A stretch of 64,000 bases of DNA, taken from Hevea brasiliensis (Eukaryota; Streptophyta; Magnoliopsida; Malpighiales; Euphorbiaceae). The stretch spans positions 56,026,773 through 56,090,772 of the forward strand of contig NC_079495.1 in assembly GCF_030052815.1 (NCBI RefSeq), written 5' to 3'. The notes below the pieces were generated by a model. The model was not told the DNA's origin. It saw nothing but the letters and a program-made list of their open reading frames with translations, and did not search any database. Each line of letters begins with the position of its first letter. Positions within the stretch are counted from its first letter, which is position 1. Made by a program: the position numbers and the translations under genes. Below are positions 24,758 through 36,926 of the stretch, piece after piece.

Positions 24758-25279
24758 CTGTGTGTATGTACAGAACATACTTGAGCAATTGTATAAAGAT
24801 TTTGGAATTTTATTTTTGATCAGTGTAAATATTTGTAATGTAAACCTGTTATATCTTATAAATGAAATGCTTAAATTTCTTTTTGAATTTTTCAAATAAT
24901 GAATTGCTATTTTTAATTGAGTTGATGGGATTGAATTGTATTGAAATTATTGGAGTTGTGGTTAAAATGTATATTGGGAGTTTTTTTAACAGGTTTTGAA
25001 GAACTGTTTTCTCCATTTATAGATGAAATTCTGCCAAAATTTCTGTAAAAATTTTTGAAATTTCAAAAGGATAAAAAATTATTGTTATGATAAAAACCCC
25101 AATAAAAAGTTCTTTAATGGTTATTTATCGTTTCTTTTCACTTTAAAAGAAATTTAAATTGTTTAAAAACCCTTTTAATATATTTATTGGATTATCGGTA
25201 GGTGAAGTTCGAAATTTCATTGGATATATTACGGGATCATGTCATGCCTTATGTAGGGATAAGGTGTGACATGTTTTAA
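24758..25279 (+). mobile_element. B1 5' LTR, 3' end piece
   Basis: Resumes after the C1 target duplicate and ends GATAAGGTGTGACA at 25279, the correct end for this family, directly followed by leader and PBS. It includes the segment with GTTTTGAAGAACTGTTTTC that all LTRs here have near their end. Confidence 0.88.
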
Positions 25280-25427
25280 TGGTATTAGAGTTAGTTTTCA
25301 AAGCATGTTTTGAGCTGTGAAATTAAATATTTTTCTTGAAAAGTACAACTGCTCAATGTCATTGATTGACACATACGGTGCATTACATTATGAATATGAA
25401 CTGATGAAGGGAAATCTCCTTGTGCTG
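25280..25427 (+). other. B1 PBS and leader, interrupted by G1
   Basis: TGGTATTAGAGTT at 25288-25300 is a decayed initiator tRNA-Met PBS (two changes from TGGTATCAGAGCT) 8 bases from the LTR. The leader then matches B2 and stops at 25427, where G1 enters. It resumes at 34680 after the duplicate (TGCTG at 25423-25427, TGTTG at 34675-34679). Confidence 0.85.
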
Positions 25428-28400
25428 TGTAACACCCTCACTGTAGCAATTATGTATATTCTACTGTTCCGGTGATCGGTGTCGGTCCGGACAGCTAGAA
25501 CATCTGGAAAAATAATTAGACTAGAGTGAGGAGTCATAAATAACTCAAATATTAATAAGAAAAATTTAGGAAAAATTTAGGAAAAATTTTAGAAATAAAA
25601 TACAACCAAGTTAAATGAGTCGGTGCCCTAGCGATGGGTAACCTAGTGAGAAGTTGCGGTTCTCGCAACTAGGAGCCCTAGACCAGGGAGAAAATTAATA
25701 AAATAATTTTTGAGACTCCTGAGAAGAGTCATTGAGGTTTCTATGACATTAGAATGCCAAGAAAAGGCTTAGAAAAATTTTTCAATCGGTACAGACAATT
25801 TTAGTCTGTTAAGCCAAACGGAGGGCATTTTGGTCATTTCGTCTTCAGAGATGATTTTTGACCGACTTGTCCAGTTAAGTAAATAATTATTATGATCTAA
25901 AATATGAATAAATATTGCTAAAAATTGAATTGGAAATGAGTAGAAAAGAAAAGGAAAGAAAAATAAAAGAAATTAGGAATTATGACATCATATGATGTCA
26001 TTAAACACTCTCCACCCAATCACTATTTGACAAGCAAATTAAAAGGGATTAAAATGACATAAAAATGAGATAATTCCAGCAGCCCCTTCTTCTTATTCCC
26101 GCACCAAAGAAAAAAAAGAGAGGAAGACCACCATTAAAGCTCCAAATGAGCTTGATTCCCTAGCCAACTACACCATAAACCTCACCCTCTCTTCACAAAA
26201 AATTTCCCTTACCACTAGAGCTAGACTTGGGCAGCCATTAGAAGAGGAGAAAGTGAATGAAAGTGAAGGGTAAAAATTCATCCAAAAGGTTAGTGCTAAT
26301 TTTCTTGCTTCCATTCTTTTCTAAGCATGAATTTAAGTTGAGTTAAGTTGAAAATTTGATGAAAAATGAATTAAAGATGCATGAACTTGCCCCATGAAAT
26401 TTTGGCAGCCTTAGGGTACCTAGGGTTTCAACAATTTGATTGCATAATAGTTATGTATGGCTGCCATTAAACATGATTTTGGTGTTTTAATTCATGGATT
26501 GTATGTATATAAAGAATTGAAATTGTTGGAGTTAGGGTTTGAGCATGAAATGGAGACTTTGATCATGTAATGATGAAAGTGAGTTTTAATGGTCAATTAG
26601 TGACCATTTGATTATGTGTAAACAAGAAATGAGGTGGTTTGATTAGTGGGAATTGCAGTTGGTGTGGCTGCCCATGGTGACCTGCAGAATTGGACATGAG
26701 TCCAGTAGGTTTGGGTAGCCATAACTTGAATTTTACAGGCTCAATTGGTACAAGACTAATTGGACATGCAACTAGACACATAATGGCACAACTTTGGTGA
26801 AGAAACCATGCCCAAAAAACCAAACCAAGTGGACCAAAAGTTTGCCCTAATCCGGGTGACCTGCAATCTGCCTGGGCAAAATGACCAAATGAACAATATT
26901 TGGTCATTTGGCCATAACTCAATGTAGAAAGGTCCAATTAACTTGAAATTTTACCAGAAATAAGCTGAGATATAGACCAACAACTTTCATGAAGATGCCT
27001 GACCCTAATTATGACCATAACCTAGTCAAATTGCCAGCCAAACTTAGGTTACCAAATCTGGCAGAACCAGTTTTGCCCAGAATTTTGGAATCTGTCCAAT
27101 CCGGCCAGTTATGGTAAAATGACTATAACTTGAGCTACAAAACGTCAAATGGAGTGATTCAAAAAAGGAAATGCAACTAGACAAAATAAGGAACAACTTT
27201 CATGTTGATCAGTTTGTCAAATTCCCACTGCAAAATTAACCAATGGAACAGTAAAGACAAGGCATGAAAACTAAAAATTCTGCCCAATTAACATTAAGCT
27301 TGGAAATGGTATTGGCAATCAATACCAACAAATTTTGAATGCAAAATGTGGTATCTTGGAGAACTTAGGTTCAATAAATTTATTATGTATTAAAAAGTCA
27401 ACAATTTGAGTGAATAGTATTGTGAATAGTAATACAAAGACACAAAGTATAATAACTAAATTGGTAGAGGAAATTAAGGTATGAAATTTGGAATCCATTA
27501 AACATTCATGGATTACTTGGAATAGAAATAGTAATTTACCTAAATGACTTAATAAACATTTAAGTTATATGATTAAGATTTGTATTCCCCTTACTAGTAG
27601 GTCTAATAAAATATAAGTAATACCACTTGAATATGAAATGAAATTAAACTAGATGGATTGTTGAGTATAAATAGGATGAGGTTTACATTAGGATTTATGT
27701 TTCCATTACAAATAAGATAATAATACCTTGTATGAGTTATGAATTCATATAAATATTGTAATGAATAAATGAATCACATGAAAATATAAATGAAACATTA
27801 GTTCTATTTATAAGAGAAAGGAAGAATGTTTTGAGTACAATAGTATATGAACACCATTGTTGTGAATTGTGATCAATATGAATGATGTAAGAAATGTATG
27901 AATAGTATGATGAATGTATAAATTATGAAATTTATTATGAAATAATAAAGTCATGAAACACAATATATTAATATTTAATGATATTATGTGCCCTTGTATT
28001 GCCTAGACATGTGTGTCAGATTGGATAGTTTGGCATGCCAATAGGGTATTGTTTTAGCAGTACTGCGAAAGGCTTTATGCCTGTATTCATGGCTTTATGC
28101 CCGTATTCATGGCTTTTATGCCCGATTATGTATTATCATGGCTTTTTAACCATACTAACTGCATACGTGGTTGACGTTCTACGTTCCGTGGTATGACGGC
28201 CCGAGGCACCGCGGTGTCCAGTGCCAACGACCCGTTATCCTGTTTAGTCAGCCTGTCATAGGTTACTTGGGCTGTGAAATTTATTAAAATAAATTAAGAA
28301 TATTAGTAATTAAAAATATTAGAAATTAAATAAATGAGTAAGATGATTTAAAATAAATTAGAATAGTTATTTATTAGAAAGAATCGAAATAAATTGGACC

Positions 28401-29443
28401 GATATTAAAATTTACTTATTATGAAATAAACTGAGACAACCTATAAAGTACTGAGAAAATGCTAAAAAAAAAGATTAGCAAAGAAAATCATAGCATACAT
28501 AAATATTGCAAATGTGACTTACATAATAATATAAGCATAAATTTATTAGTTTTAGATCATTTTTCTATGTACATTATTACTGTACATTAGCAAAATAAAC
28601 ATTTCCAAAGAAGACTAAATTAGGATAAAACATATTAAATTTTAAAAACCGCATGTGAAGTATAAATAAATCTTAATTATTTGAATTATGTTTTATTTCT
28701 ATCTTTATTTGTATATTATTTCCTTGTTATATTATTGCATCACTAAGCACCAATGCTTAGCGCGATGGAATTGTTTCCTCGCGCAGGTACTGAAGGTAAA
28801 GCCCAGATAAAAATATTAAACAGAGATTTTGGAGTTCTGATCTACAGAAGTGTCTGAAGTATTCAAGGTTATCACCTCCTCAGCAATGCATGTAGATAGG
28901 GCCTATATAGATTATATTTTATATTTTGTATAAAATGCTTAGATATTGTATTGTAATGTATATTATGAACAGGTAATTAATAGGAATGCAATGTAAATTA
29001 ATTAATTATCTTTTTCACTTGTAATTAATTTATATATTATGTAAATTATGAAATTTTGTAATTATTTTGTAAATTATGTAAATTAAGGAAATTTGAAAAT
29101 TTTGCTTATGTAATTTGAGAATGTTTATATATGAATTGAGTATGAATGGAAATGTATGGAAATGATTATGAAATTGAAATGTATGGATGAGATTTGAAAT
29201 ATGAGAAAATTATGTGAATGATTGATGAGATATTTATGATTAGCATGGATAAGATTTTATTTTGAAAATATTGTTGAATTTCAAACAGGTGAATATTGAA
29301 ATACGCCAAACGATAATAAAATAGGGGAAACTCCACTGGTTTCTCCGTCGAAAAATAATTGATATTAAATTAAATGAATTCAAAATTATTTAAAAAAAAT
29401 AAAGTAAGATAAGTTATGGTGCTCCGTCGTGAGGGGTGTTACA
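25428..29443 (+). mobile_element. G1 5' LTR, 4,016 bp
   Basis: TGTAACACCCTCACTGTAGC...GTGAGGGGTGTTACA. Landmarks include a TATAAATA box at 27666-27673, two or three GGCTTTATGCC repeats at 28070-28125 and the stem-loop CTAAGC-ACCAAT-GCTTAG (28743-28760). Compared with the 3' LTR, 42 bases including the GCTACACTGTAGTCGG tract are missing just before the last 18 bases. It contains short frames (for example 26593-26937 on the minus strand) that the 3' LTR keeps only in part. I do not take these as genes. Confidence 0.92.
27666..27673 (+). promoter_or_regulatory. Candidate TATA box in the G1 5' LTR
   Basis: TATAAATA in GAGTATAAATAGGATGAGG, a classical plant context, about 2.24 kb into the LTR. 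The copy at 32879-32886 in the 3' LTR is the same. It would place U3 at about 2.2 kb. The A1 LTRs lack this block, so it is only a candidate. Confidence 0.45.
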
Positions 29444-29448
29444 TTTAT

Positions 29449-29460
29449 TGGTATCAGAGC
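29449..29460 (+). other. G1 primer binding site (initiator tRNA-Met)
   Basis: TGGTATCAGAGC, a perfect match to the usual plant PBS, 5 bases after the LTR end (TTTAT). It remains intact although coding capacity is gone. Confidence 0.93.
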
Positions 29461-29584
29461 ACGGTTTAGGCGTTCCTAGGCATAGATAAATAGAATGAGA
29501 TAGTGTGCATAACATGCATTGCATTCATATGAGTTGAGGTGACACTAATGCAGATCTGTTTTCTTGGTTATTTTAGGTTAAGGT

Positions 29585-30465
29585 ATGGACTCAGAATCGC
29601 AGAGGGCAGTAGAAGAAGAAGTAGTAAGTCGTATCCCGACTGGGAGTGATATTGGAAATCGGGGAGATCCTGCTTCACCAGTGCAAGAAGTGCCTGTACA
29701 ACCCCAACCGGCCTTGTTTGAGCAGATGACTGAATTCTTTCGACAGATGACTGGGGTTATTCGACCATCTCCTCAGCGAAAATCACCTCTAGGAAAAATT
29801 AGGAAGTATGAAGCTGTAGATTTCAATGGTAGAAAGGAAGACGATTCTTCAGCGGCTGAGTATTAGTTAGTAAGGACTAAAAGAGTCCTGCAGCAGCTCC
29901 ATTGGACACCAGAACAGAGTTTAGAGTGTGCAGTTTCATTGTTACAAGAAGCTGCAGATCGATGGTGGGATGTCATAACCAAGGTAGTGCCACCAGCCGA
30001 CGTAACTTGGGAATTTTTTCTGATAGAGTTCAGAAAGAAATATATTAGTTGTGTTCATGAAGAGGAACAGAAGAGGAGTGGTGATCAGCAAAAGAGGAAA
30101 TTTGGACGGTTTAGTAATAAGAGGCCGAGAGAACAGTTAAGTCAGACATCTGATCAAAGTAGGAGATCCAGACCTAGGCCTATACCTAGAAGAGATCAAC
30201 AAGAAACACTAGTAGTGAGTGCGCCAGGATTAGCAAGAAAATGTGGCCATTGTAACAAGTGGCATAAAGGTGAATGTAGGGGATTGATTAGAGCCTGTTA
30301 TAGATGTGGGGCCATAGACCATCGTCTGAAAGATTGTCCGAAGAGGAATTTACCATGGACCCAAACAGAGGTCGTGGAAGGACCAAGTACAATAGTAACA
30401 CTACTTTCAAATGTCACCCAAGCCGGAGAGGAGCAAGAAGCCCCAGATGTGAATTTGAGGTAAAG
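29585..30465 (+). pseudogene. G1 gag, degenerate and internally deleted
   Basis: ATG at 29585 follows a leader like that of A1 (GAGGTGACACTAATGCAG). The frame opens MDSESQRAVEEEV, like the A1 gag start MDPTSEKAVEEEV, and stops at TAG 29864-29866. It goes on through LQQLHWTPEQSLECAVSLLQEA, DRWWDVITK and WEFFLIEFRKKYIS. It then jumps to QKRKFGRFSNKRP, so roughly 100 residues present in A1 (the AEYEKEF..LSRYG region) are missing. Two zinc knuckles are well kept: CGHCNKWHKGEC and CYRCGAIDHRLKDC. The frame ends at 30463-30465. Gag forms the particle and its knuckles bind RNA. No protease motif follows. Confidence 0.85.
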
Positions 30466-30637
30466 TATTTCCTTTATGATATGCCTAAGTGTATAATGAT
30501 AGATTCAAAAAAACTAAATAGCACCATATATATAAAAGAAGTTGACAGAAGGAGAAATAGAAAGGTAAAATAATTATCTCAGAATCCAAAATAACTAGTA
30601 AATTTCGAGGATGAAATTTAAATTAGAGGGGAAGAAT
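30466..30637 (+). other. G1 3' untranslated region, inverted repeat and PPT
   Basis: No pol remains. AAATTTCGAGGATGAAATTT at 30600-30619 is the pre-PPT inverted repeat with a 7-bp stem. AGAGGGGAAGAAT (30625-30637) is the polypurine tract against the LTR start at 30638. Confidence 0.85.
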
Positions 30638-33600
30638 TGTAACACCCTCACTGTAGCAATTATGTACATTCTACTGTTCTGGTGACCGGTGTCGGTTCGG
30701 ACAGCTAGAACGTCTGGAAAAATAATTAGACTAGAGTGAGGAGTCATAAATAACTCAAATATTAATAAGAAAAATTTAGGAAAATTTTTAGAAATAAAAT
30801 ACAACCAAGTTAAATGAGCCGGTGCCCTAGCGATGGGTAACCTTGTGAGAAGTTGCGATTCTCGCAACTAGGAGCCCTAGACCAGGGAGAAAATTCATAA
30901 AACAATTTTTGAGACTCCAGAGAAGAGTCATTGAGGTTTCTATGACATTAGAATGCCAAGAAAAGGCTTAGAAAAATTTTTCAATCGGTACAGACAATTT
31001 TAGTCTGTTAAGCCAAATGGAGGGCATTTTGGTCATTTCGTCTTCAGAGATGATTTTTGACCGACTTGTCCAGTTAAGTAAATAATTATTATGATCTAAA
31101 ATATGAATAAATATTGCTAAAAATTGAATTGGAAATGAGTAAAAAAGAAAAGGAAAGAAAAATAAAAGAAATTAGGAATTATGACATCATATGATGTCAT
31201 TAAACACTCTCCACCCAATCACTATTTGACAAGCAAATTAAAAGGGATTAAAATGACATAAAAATGAGATAAAAATGAAATAATTCCAGCAGCCCCTTCT
31301 TCTTATTCCTGCTCCAAAGAAAAAAAAGAGAGGAAGACCACCATTAAAGCTCCGAATGAGCTTGATTCCCTAGCCAACTACACCATAAACCTCACCCTCT
31401 CTTCAAAAAAAATTTCCCTTACCACTAGAGCTAGACTTGGGCAGCCATTAGAAGAGGAGAAAGTGAAGGAAAGTGAAGGGTAAAAATTCATCCAAGAGGT
31501 TAGTGCTAATTTTCTTGCTTCCATTCTTTTCTAGGCATGAATTTAAGTTAAGTTGAAAATTTGATGAAAAATGAATTAAAGATGCATGAACTTGCCCCAT
31601 GAAATTTTGGCAGCCTTAGGGCACCTAGGGTTTCAACAATTTGATTGCATAATAGTTATGTATGGCTGCCATTAAACATGATTTTGGTATTTTAATTCAT
31701 GGATTGTATGTATATAGAGAATTGAAATTGTTGGAGTTAGCGTTTGAGCATGAAATGGAGACTTTGATCATGTAATGATGAAAGTGAGTTTTAATGGTCA
31801 ATTAGTGACCATTTGATTATGTGTAAACAAGAAATGAGGTGGTTTGATTAGTGGGAATTGCAGTTGGTGTGGCTGCCCATGGTGACCTGCAGAATTGGAC
31901 ATGAGTCCAGCAGGTTTGGGCAGCCATAACTTGAATTTTACAGGTTCAATTGGTACAAGACCAATTGGACATGAAACTAGACACATAATGGCACAACTTT
32001 GGTGAAGAAATCATGCCCAGAAAACCAAACCAAGTGGACCAAAAGTTTGCCCTAATCCGGGTGACCTGCAATCTGCCTGGGCAAAATGACCAAATGAACA
32101 ATGTTTGGTCATTTGGCCATAACTCAATGTAGAAACGTCCAATTGACCTGAAAGTTTACCAGCAACAAGCTGAGATATAGACCAACAACTTCCGTGAAGA
32201 AACCTGACCCAAATTATGATAATAACCTAGTCAAATTGCCAACCAAACTTAGGTTACCAAATCTGGCAGAACCAGTTTTGCCCAGAATTTTGGAATCTGT
32301 CCAATCCAGCCAGTTATGGTAAAATGACCATAACTTGAGCTACAAAACTCCAAATGGAGTGATTCAAAAAAGGAAATGAAACTAGACAAAATAAGGAACA
32401 ACTTCCATGTTGATCAGTTTGCCAAATTCCCACTACAAAATTGATCAATGGAACAGTAAATACAAGGCATGAAAACTGAAAATTCTGGCCAATTAACATT
32501 AAGCTTGGAAATGGTATTGGCAACCAATACCAACAAATTTTGAATGCAAAATGTGGTATCTTGGAGAACTTAGGTTCAATAAATTTATTATGTATTAGAA
32601 AGTCAACAATTTGAGTGAATAGTATTGTGAATAGTAATACAAAGACACAAAGTATAATAACTAAATTGGTAGCGGAAATTAAGGTATGAAATTTGGAATC
32701 CATGAAACATTCATGGATTACTTGGAATAGAAATAGTAATTTACCCAAATGACTTAATAAACATTTAAGTTATGTGAGTATATGATTAAGATTTGTATTC
32801 CCCTTACTAGTAGGTCTAATAAAATATAAGTAATACCACTTGAATATGAAATGAAAGTAAACTAGATGGATTATTGAGTATAAATAGGATGAGGTTTACA
32901 TTAGGATTTATGTTTCCATTACAAATAAGATAATAACACCTTGTGAATTCATATAAATATTGTAATTGTTAAATGAATCACATGAAAATATAAAATGAAA
33001 CATTAGTTCTATTTATAAGAGAAAGGAAGAATGTTTTGAGTACAATGGTATGTGAACACCATTGTTGTAAATTGTGATCAATATGAATGATGTAAGAAAT
33101 GTATGAATAGTATGATGAATGTATAAATTTTGAAATTTATTATGAAATAATAAAGTCATAAAACACAATATATTAATATTTAATGATATTATGTGCCCTT
33201 GTATTGCCTAGACATGTGTGTCAGATTGGATAGTTTGGCATGCCAATAGGGTATTGTTTTAGCAGTACTGCGAAAGGCTTTATGCCTATATTCATGGCTT
33301 TATGCCCGTATTCATGGCTTTTATGCCCGATTATGTATTATCATGGCTTTTTAGTCATACTGACTGCATACGTGGTTGACGTTCTACGTCCCATGGTATG
33401 AGGCACCGCGGTGTCTAGTGCCAACGACCCGTTATCTAGTTTAGTCAGCCTGTCATAGGTTACTTGGGCAGTGAAATTTATTGAAATAAGTTAAGAATAT
33501 TAGTAATTAAAAATATTAGAAATTAAATAAATGAGTAAGATGACTTAAAATAAATTAGAATAATTACTTATTAGAAAGAATCGAAATAAACTGGACCGAT

Positions 33601-34674
33601 ATTAAAATTTACTTATTATAAAATAAACTGAGACAACCTATAAAGTATTGAGAAAATGCTAAAAGATTAGCAAAGAAAATCATAGCATACATAAATATTG
33701 CAAATGTGACTTACATAATAATATATGCATAAATTTATTATTTTTAGATCATTTTTCTATGTACATTATTAGTGTACATTAGCAAAATAAACATTTCCAA
33801 AGAAGACTAAATTAGGATAAAACATATTAAATTTTAGAAACCGCATGTGAAGTATAAATAAATCTTAATTATTTGAATTATGTTTTATTTCTATATTTAT
33901 TTGTATATTATTTCTTGTTATATTATTGCACCACTAAGCACCAATGCTTAGCGCGATGGAATTGTTTCCTCGCGCAGGTACTGAAGGTAAAGCCCATATA
34001 AAAATATTAAACAGAGATTTTGGAGTTCTAATCTGCAGAAGTGTCTGAAGTATTCAAGGTTGTCACCTCCTCAGCAATGCATGTAGATAGGGCCCATATA
34101 GATTATATTTTATATTTTGTATAAAATGCTTAGATATTGTATTGTAATGTATATTATGAACAGGTAATTAATAAGAATGAGATGTAAATTAATTAATTAG
34201 CTTTTTCACTTGTAATTAATTTATATATCATGTAAATTATGAAATTTTGTAATTATTTTGTAAATTATGTAAATTAAGGAAATTTGAAAATTTTGCTTAT
34301 GTAATTTGAGAATGTTTATATATGAATTGAGTATGAATGGAAATGTATGGAAATGATTATGAAATTGAAATGTATGGATGAGATTTGAAATATGAGAAAA
34401 TTATGAGAATGATTGATGAGATAATTATGATTAGCATGGATAAGATTTTATTTTGAAAATATTGTTGAATTTCAAACAGGTGAATATTGAAATACGCCAA
34501 ACGATAATAAAATAGGGGAAACTCCGCTGGTTTCTCTATCGAAAAATAATTGATATTAAATTAAATGAATTCAAAATTATTTTAAAAAAATAAAGTAAAA
34601 TAAGTTAGGGTGCTCCGGCACCGATTGTAGCACGCCTCGCTCTGCTACACTGTAGTCGGGTGAGGGGTGTTACA
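30638..34674 (+). mobile_element. G1 3' LTR, 4,037 bp
   Basis: TGTAACACCCTCACTGTAGC...TGAGGGGTGTTACA, with the complete end (GCTACACTGTAGTCGGGTG) that the 5' copy lost. Stem-loop at 33934-33951, TATAAATA at 32879-32886. After it the B1 leader resumes with TGTTG. The frame at 32314-32748 on the minus strand is a chance open stretch, because the 5' copy is broken there. Confidence 0.92.
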
Positions 34675-34713
34675 TGTTGTTTGTTCGAAAGATAGAATAC
34701 TCTCTAATTGAAT

Positions 34714-35697
34714 ATGGAAGAAGGGGATTGCTCAGTTGAGCAGTCAGTTGAGGCTGAGGCAAAGGGGGAAGCCCCAACTCTTCAGAATGCTAGTCAGTCA
34801 GCTACAATAGCTCCACCCATGCAGTAGTTTCTTACACAGTTTGCTCAACAAATGGCTGCTCTGTTCCAACAAATGGCTGGGAACATGCCAACCCAAGCCC
34901 CAATTCAAGCACTAGTAGTGCAACCCTAGCCTCCAGCCAGGCAGTTTGATAAGCTACTCAAATATGGGGCTACTGAGTTTAAGGGTACTGTGGAGCAGTG
35001 GTTAGAAAGAATGGAGAGGGTATTTAAGAAGCCGCACTGCACAGACGAATTGATGTTTGAATACTTAATATCACTACTATAGGGGGATGCGTATGATTGG
35101 TGGAAAACCATCCCCCATAGTTTGGTGGAACCCCCGGTATTGACATGGGACAATTTCCTCAGAGAGTTCAGACAGAAATACATCCTAAACACCTATGTGG
35201 ACATGAAACTATAGGAATTTTTAAGTATGAAACAGGGGAGCTGAACAGTGGCCGAGTATGAAAGGGAATTCTCCCGCCTGAGCCACTATACTGGGAGCTT
35301 ACTCACTACTAGTAGAGAAAGATGTAAATGGTTTAAGGCCAGGTTGAAGCCTAGTTTGAGAATGCAAGTGGTTAGATTTCGGCATGATACCTTTTCTAAA
35401 CTGATATCTCAAGCCCTAGAACTAAAGAGAATAGAATCAGAAGGGGCACCCATGAAAGAGAAGATAGAAAAAGAGAAGAGTGAGAAGTCAGTGGGTCAGA
35501 GTCCTAGTAGTAATACTGGTACGAGGAAGAACTTAGGGGGACAGAGTAGAAAAAAATCTGGTAGGGGAAGATTTTCAGGACAGAGACCACCTCGATCTGG
35601 TCAGCAGATGACTAAGAGTTTTTTCCCTCCCCATCCATGTGAGACATGTGGTAAGAACCACAGATGGGTATGTTACAAAGCCACCAGAGCCTGCTAA
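34714..35697 (+). pseudogene. B1 gag
   Basis: ATG 34714, MEEGDCSVEQSVEAEAKGE. Stops in frame occur at about 34825, 34927, 35080, 35212 and 35242, several at sites where B2 has Gln (CAG>TAG). The capsid motif GATEFKG..EQWLERMERV lacks a few residues against B2 (VDPLEA missing). GDAYDWWKTIPH and VLTWDNFLREFRQKYI follow, then the longest open piece 35248-35697 with AEYEREFSRLSHY, the basic RKKSGRGRFSGQRPPRS linker and the first zinc knuckle CGKNHRWVC. A one-base deletion at about 35695 creates a stop and moves the rest of the protein to another frame. Confidence 0.88.
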
Positions 35698-36851
35698 ATT
35701 GTGGTGGTACAGCGCATTTTGCGAAGGATTGTACCAGTCCTCGCAGGTCTGGGCCACCTACCACCACTAAAAGATTAATCTAAGGTTCTGCTATAAGAGG
35801 TTCATAGCCAGCTAGTAGAGGCAGAGGCAGAGGTAGGGGCAGTACATCAGGTAGTCAGGGTACAGTTAATCAGTCAGAGCAAGGTAGTGCTCCAGCCAGA
35901 GTATACACTATGCAGCAAAGAGAAGAGGTAGAGACATCTGATATTGTAGCTAGTACATTTTCTATTTTTGAACAAGATGTGTATGTGCTATTTGATCCCG
36001 AGTTTACTCACTCTTATGTTAGTGCCAGCATCACATGTTTTACTGCTGTTCCTTATGTAAAAATGGATTTTGAGGTGCTAGTAACTAGTCCATTACGATA
36101 GGAGGTTAGGGTAAATATAATGTATAAGGATTGTTCTTTGGTGATCCAAGGACATACTTTCCTATCTGATTTGATAGAAATGCCCTTCAGAGATTATGAC
36201 ATCATCTTAGGCATGGATTGGTTAGCCAGACATGATGCCATGATTGACTGTAGATTGAAGACAGTCACTTTTGGTCTCCCTCAGTATAGTGATGTGGTAA
36301 TACATGGGGAGAGGCAGTTATTACCATCAAACCTTATTTCAGCTACACTTGCTAGAAAAATGATTCGGAAGGGATGTGAAGGATATTTGGCCCACGTGAT
36401 AGACACCCAAGTAGGGAGTTCAGCATTGAGGGACATTCCTACAGTATGTGACTTTTCAGATGTGTTTCCTGAAGAATTGCCAAGGTTACCCCCAAAAAGA
36501 GAAGTGTAGTTTGAAATAGAGGTTATGCCTAGTGTGGAACCAATCTCCATTACTCCGTACAGAATGACACCTGTTAAGTTGAAGGAATTGAAGGTACAGT
36601 TGCTAGAATTGCTTAAAAAGGGCTTCATCTGCCCTAGTGTGTCACCTTTGGGAGCACTAGTTTTGTTTTTCAAGAAGAAAAATAGTACTCTCTACCTGTG
36701 TATCGACTATAAATAGTTGAATAAGGTGACCATAAAGAATAGATATCCACTACCTCTCATAGATGACTTGTTTGATCAGTTGAAGGGTGCAGCTGTGTTC
36801 TCTAAAATTGACTTGAGATTGGGTTATTATCAGTTGAGGGTGCAAGAGCAG
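35698..36851 (+). pseudogene. B1 protease and N-terminal half of RT
   Basis: Continues from gag in the next frame: second knuckle remnant (AHFAKDC), a Gly-Arg-rich linker, then protease with VLFDPEFTHSYVS at about 35985. The conserved DPGS has become DPEF, so the Gly of the Asp-Xaa-Gly active site is lost and the enzyme could not work. ILGMDWLARHDAM and ARKMIRKGCEGYLAHV follow, then the RT start [51 protein letters not shown] stop, [15 protein letters not shown] and [15 protein letters not shown] (first catalytic Asp). It ends at 36851, where A1 inserted. The frame resumes at 51819. Confidence 0.9.
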
Positions 36852-36926
36852 TGTAACACCCTCCCTGTAGCTACTCCGTACATTCTACTATTTCGGTGAA
36901 CAGTGTCGGTCCGGACAGCTAGAACG
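36852..36926 (+). mobile_element. A1 5' LTR, first 75 bases
   Basis: TGTAACACCCTCCCTGTAGC..., identical in layout to 48664-48738. Stops at GAACG (36922-36926), the target site of C2. Confidence 0.9.

Larger units (their letters stand above)
25428..34674 (+). mobile_element. G1: non-autonomous gag-only element with two 4-kb LTRs (TR-GAG-like)
   Basis: 5' LTR 25428-29443, PBS 29449-29460, degenerate gag 29585-30465, PPT ending 30637, 3' LTR 30638-34674. The internal region is only about 1.2 kb and goes from the gag zinc knuckles almost straight to the pre-PPT repeat: no protease, RT, RNase H or integrase. Target duplicates TGCTG/TGTTG. The two LTRs are near-identical by eye except for small indels and a 42-bp loss at the end of the 5' LTR. 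Long LTRs plus a gag-only interior is the layout described as TR-GAG elements. Movement would need pol supplied by a relative such as A1. Confidence 0.9.
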
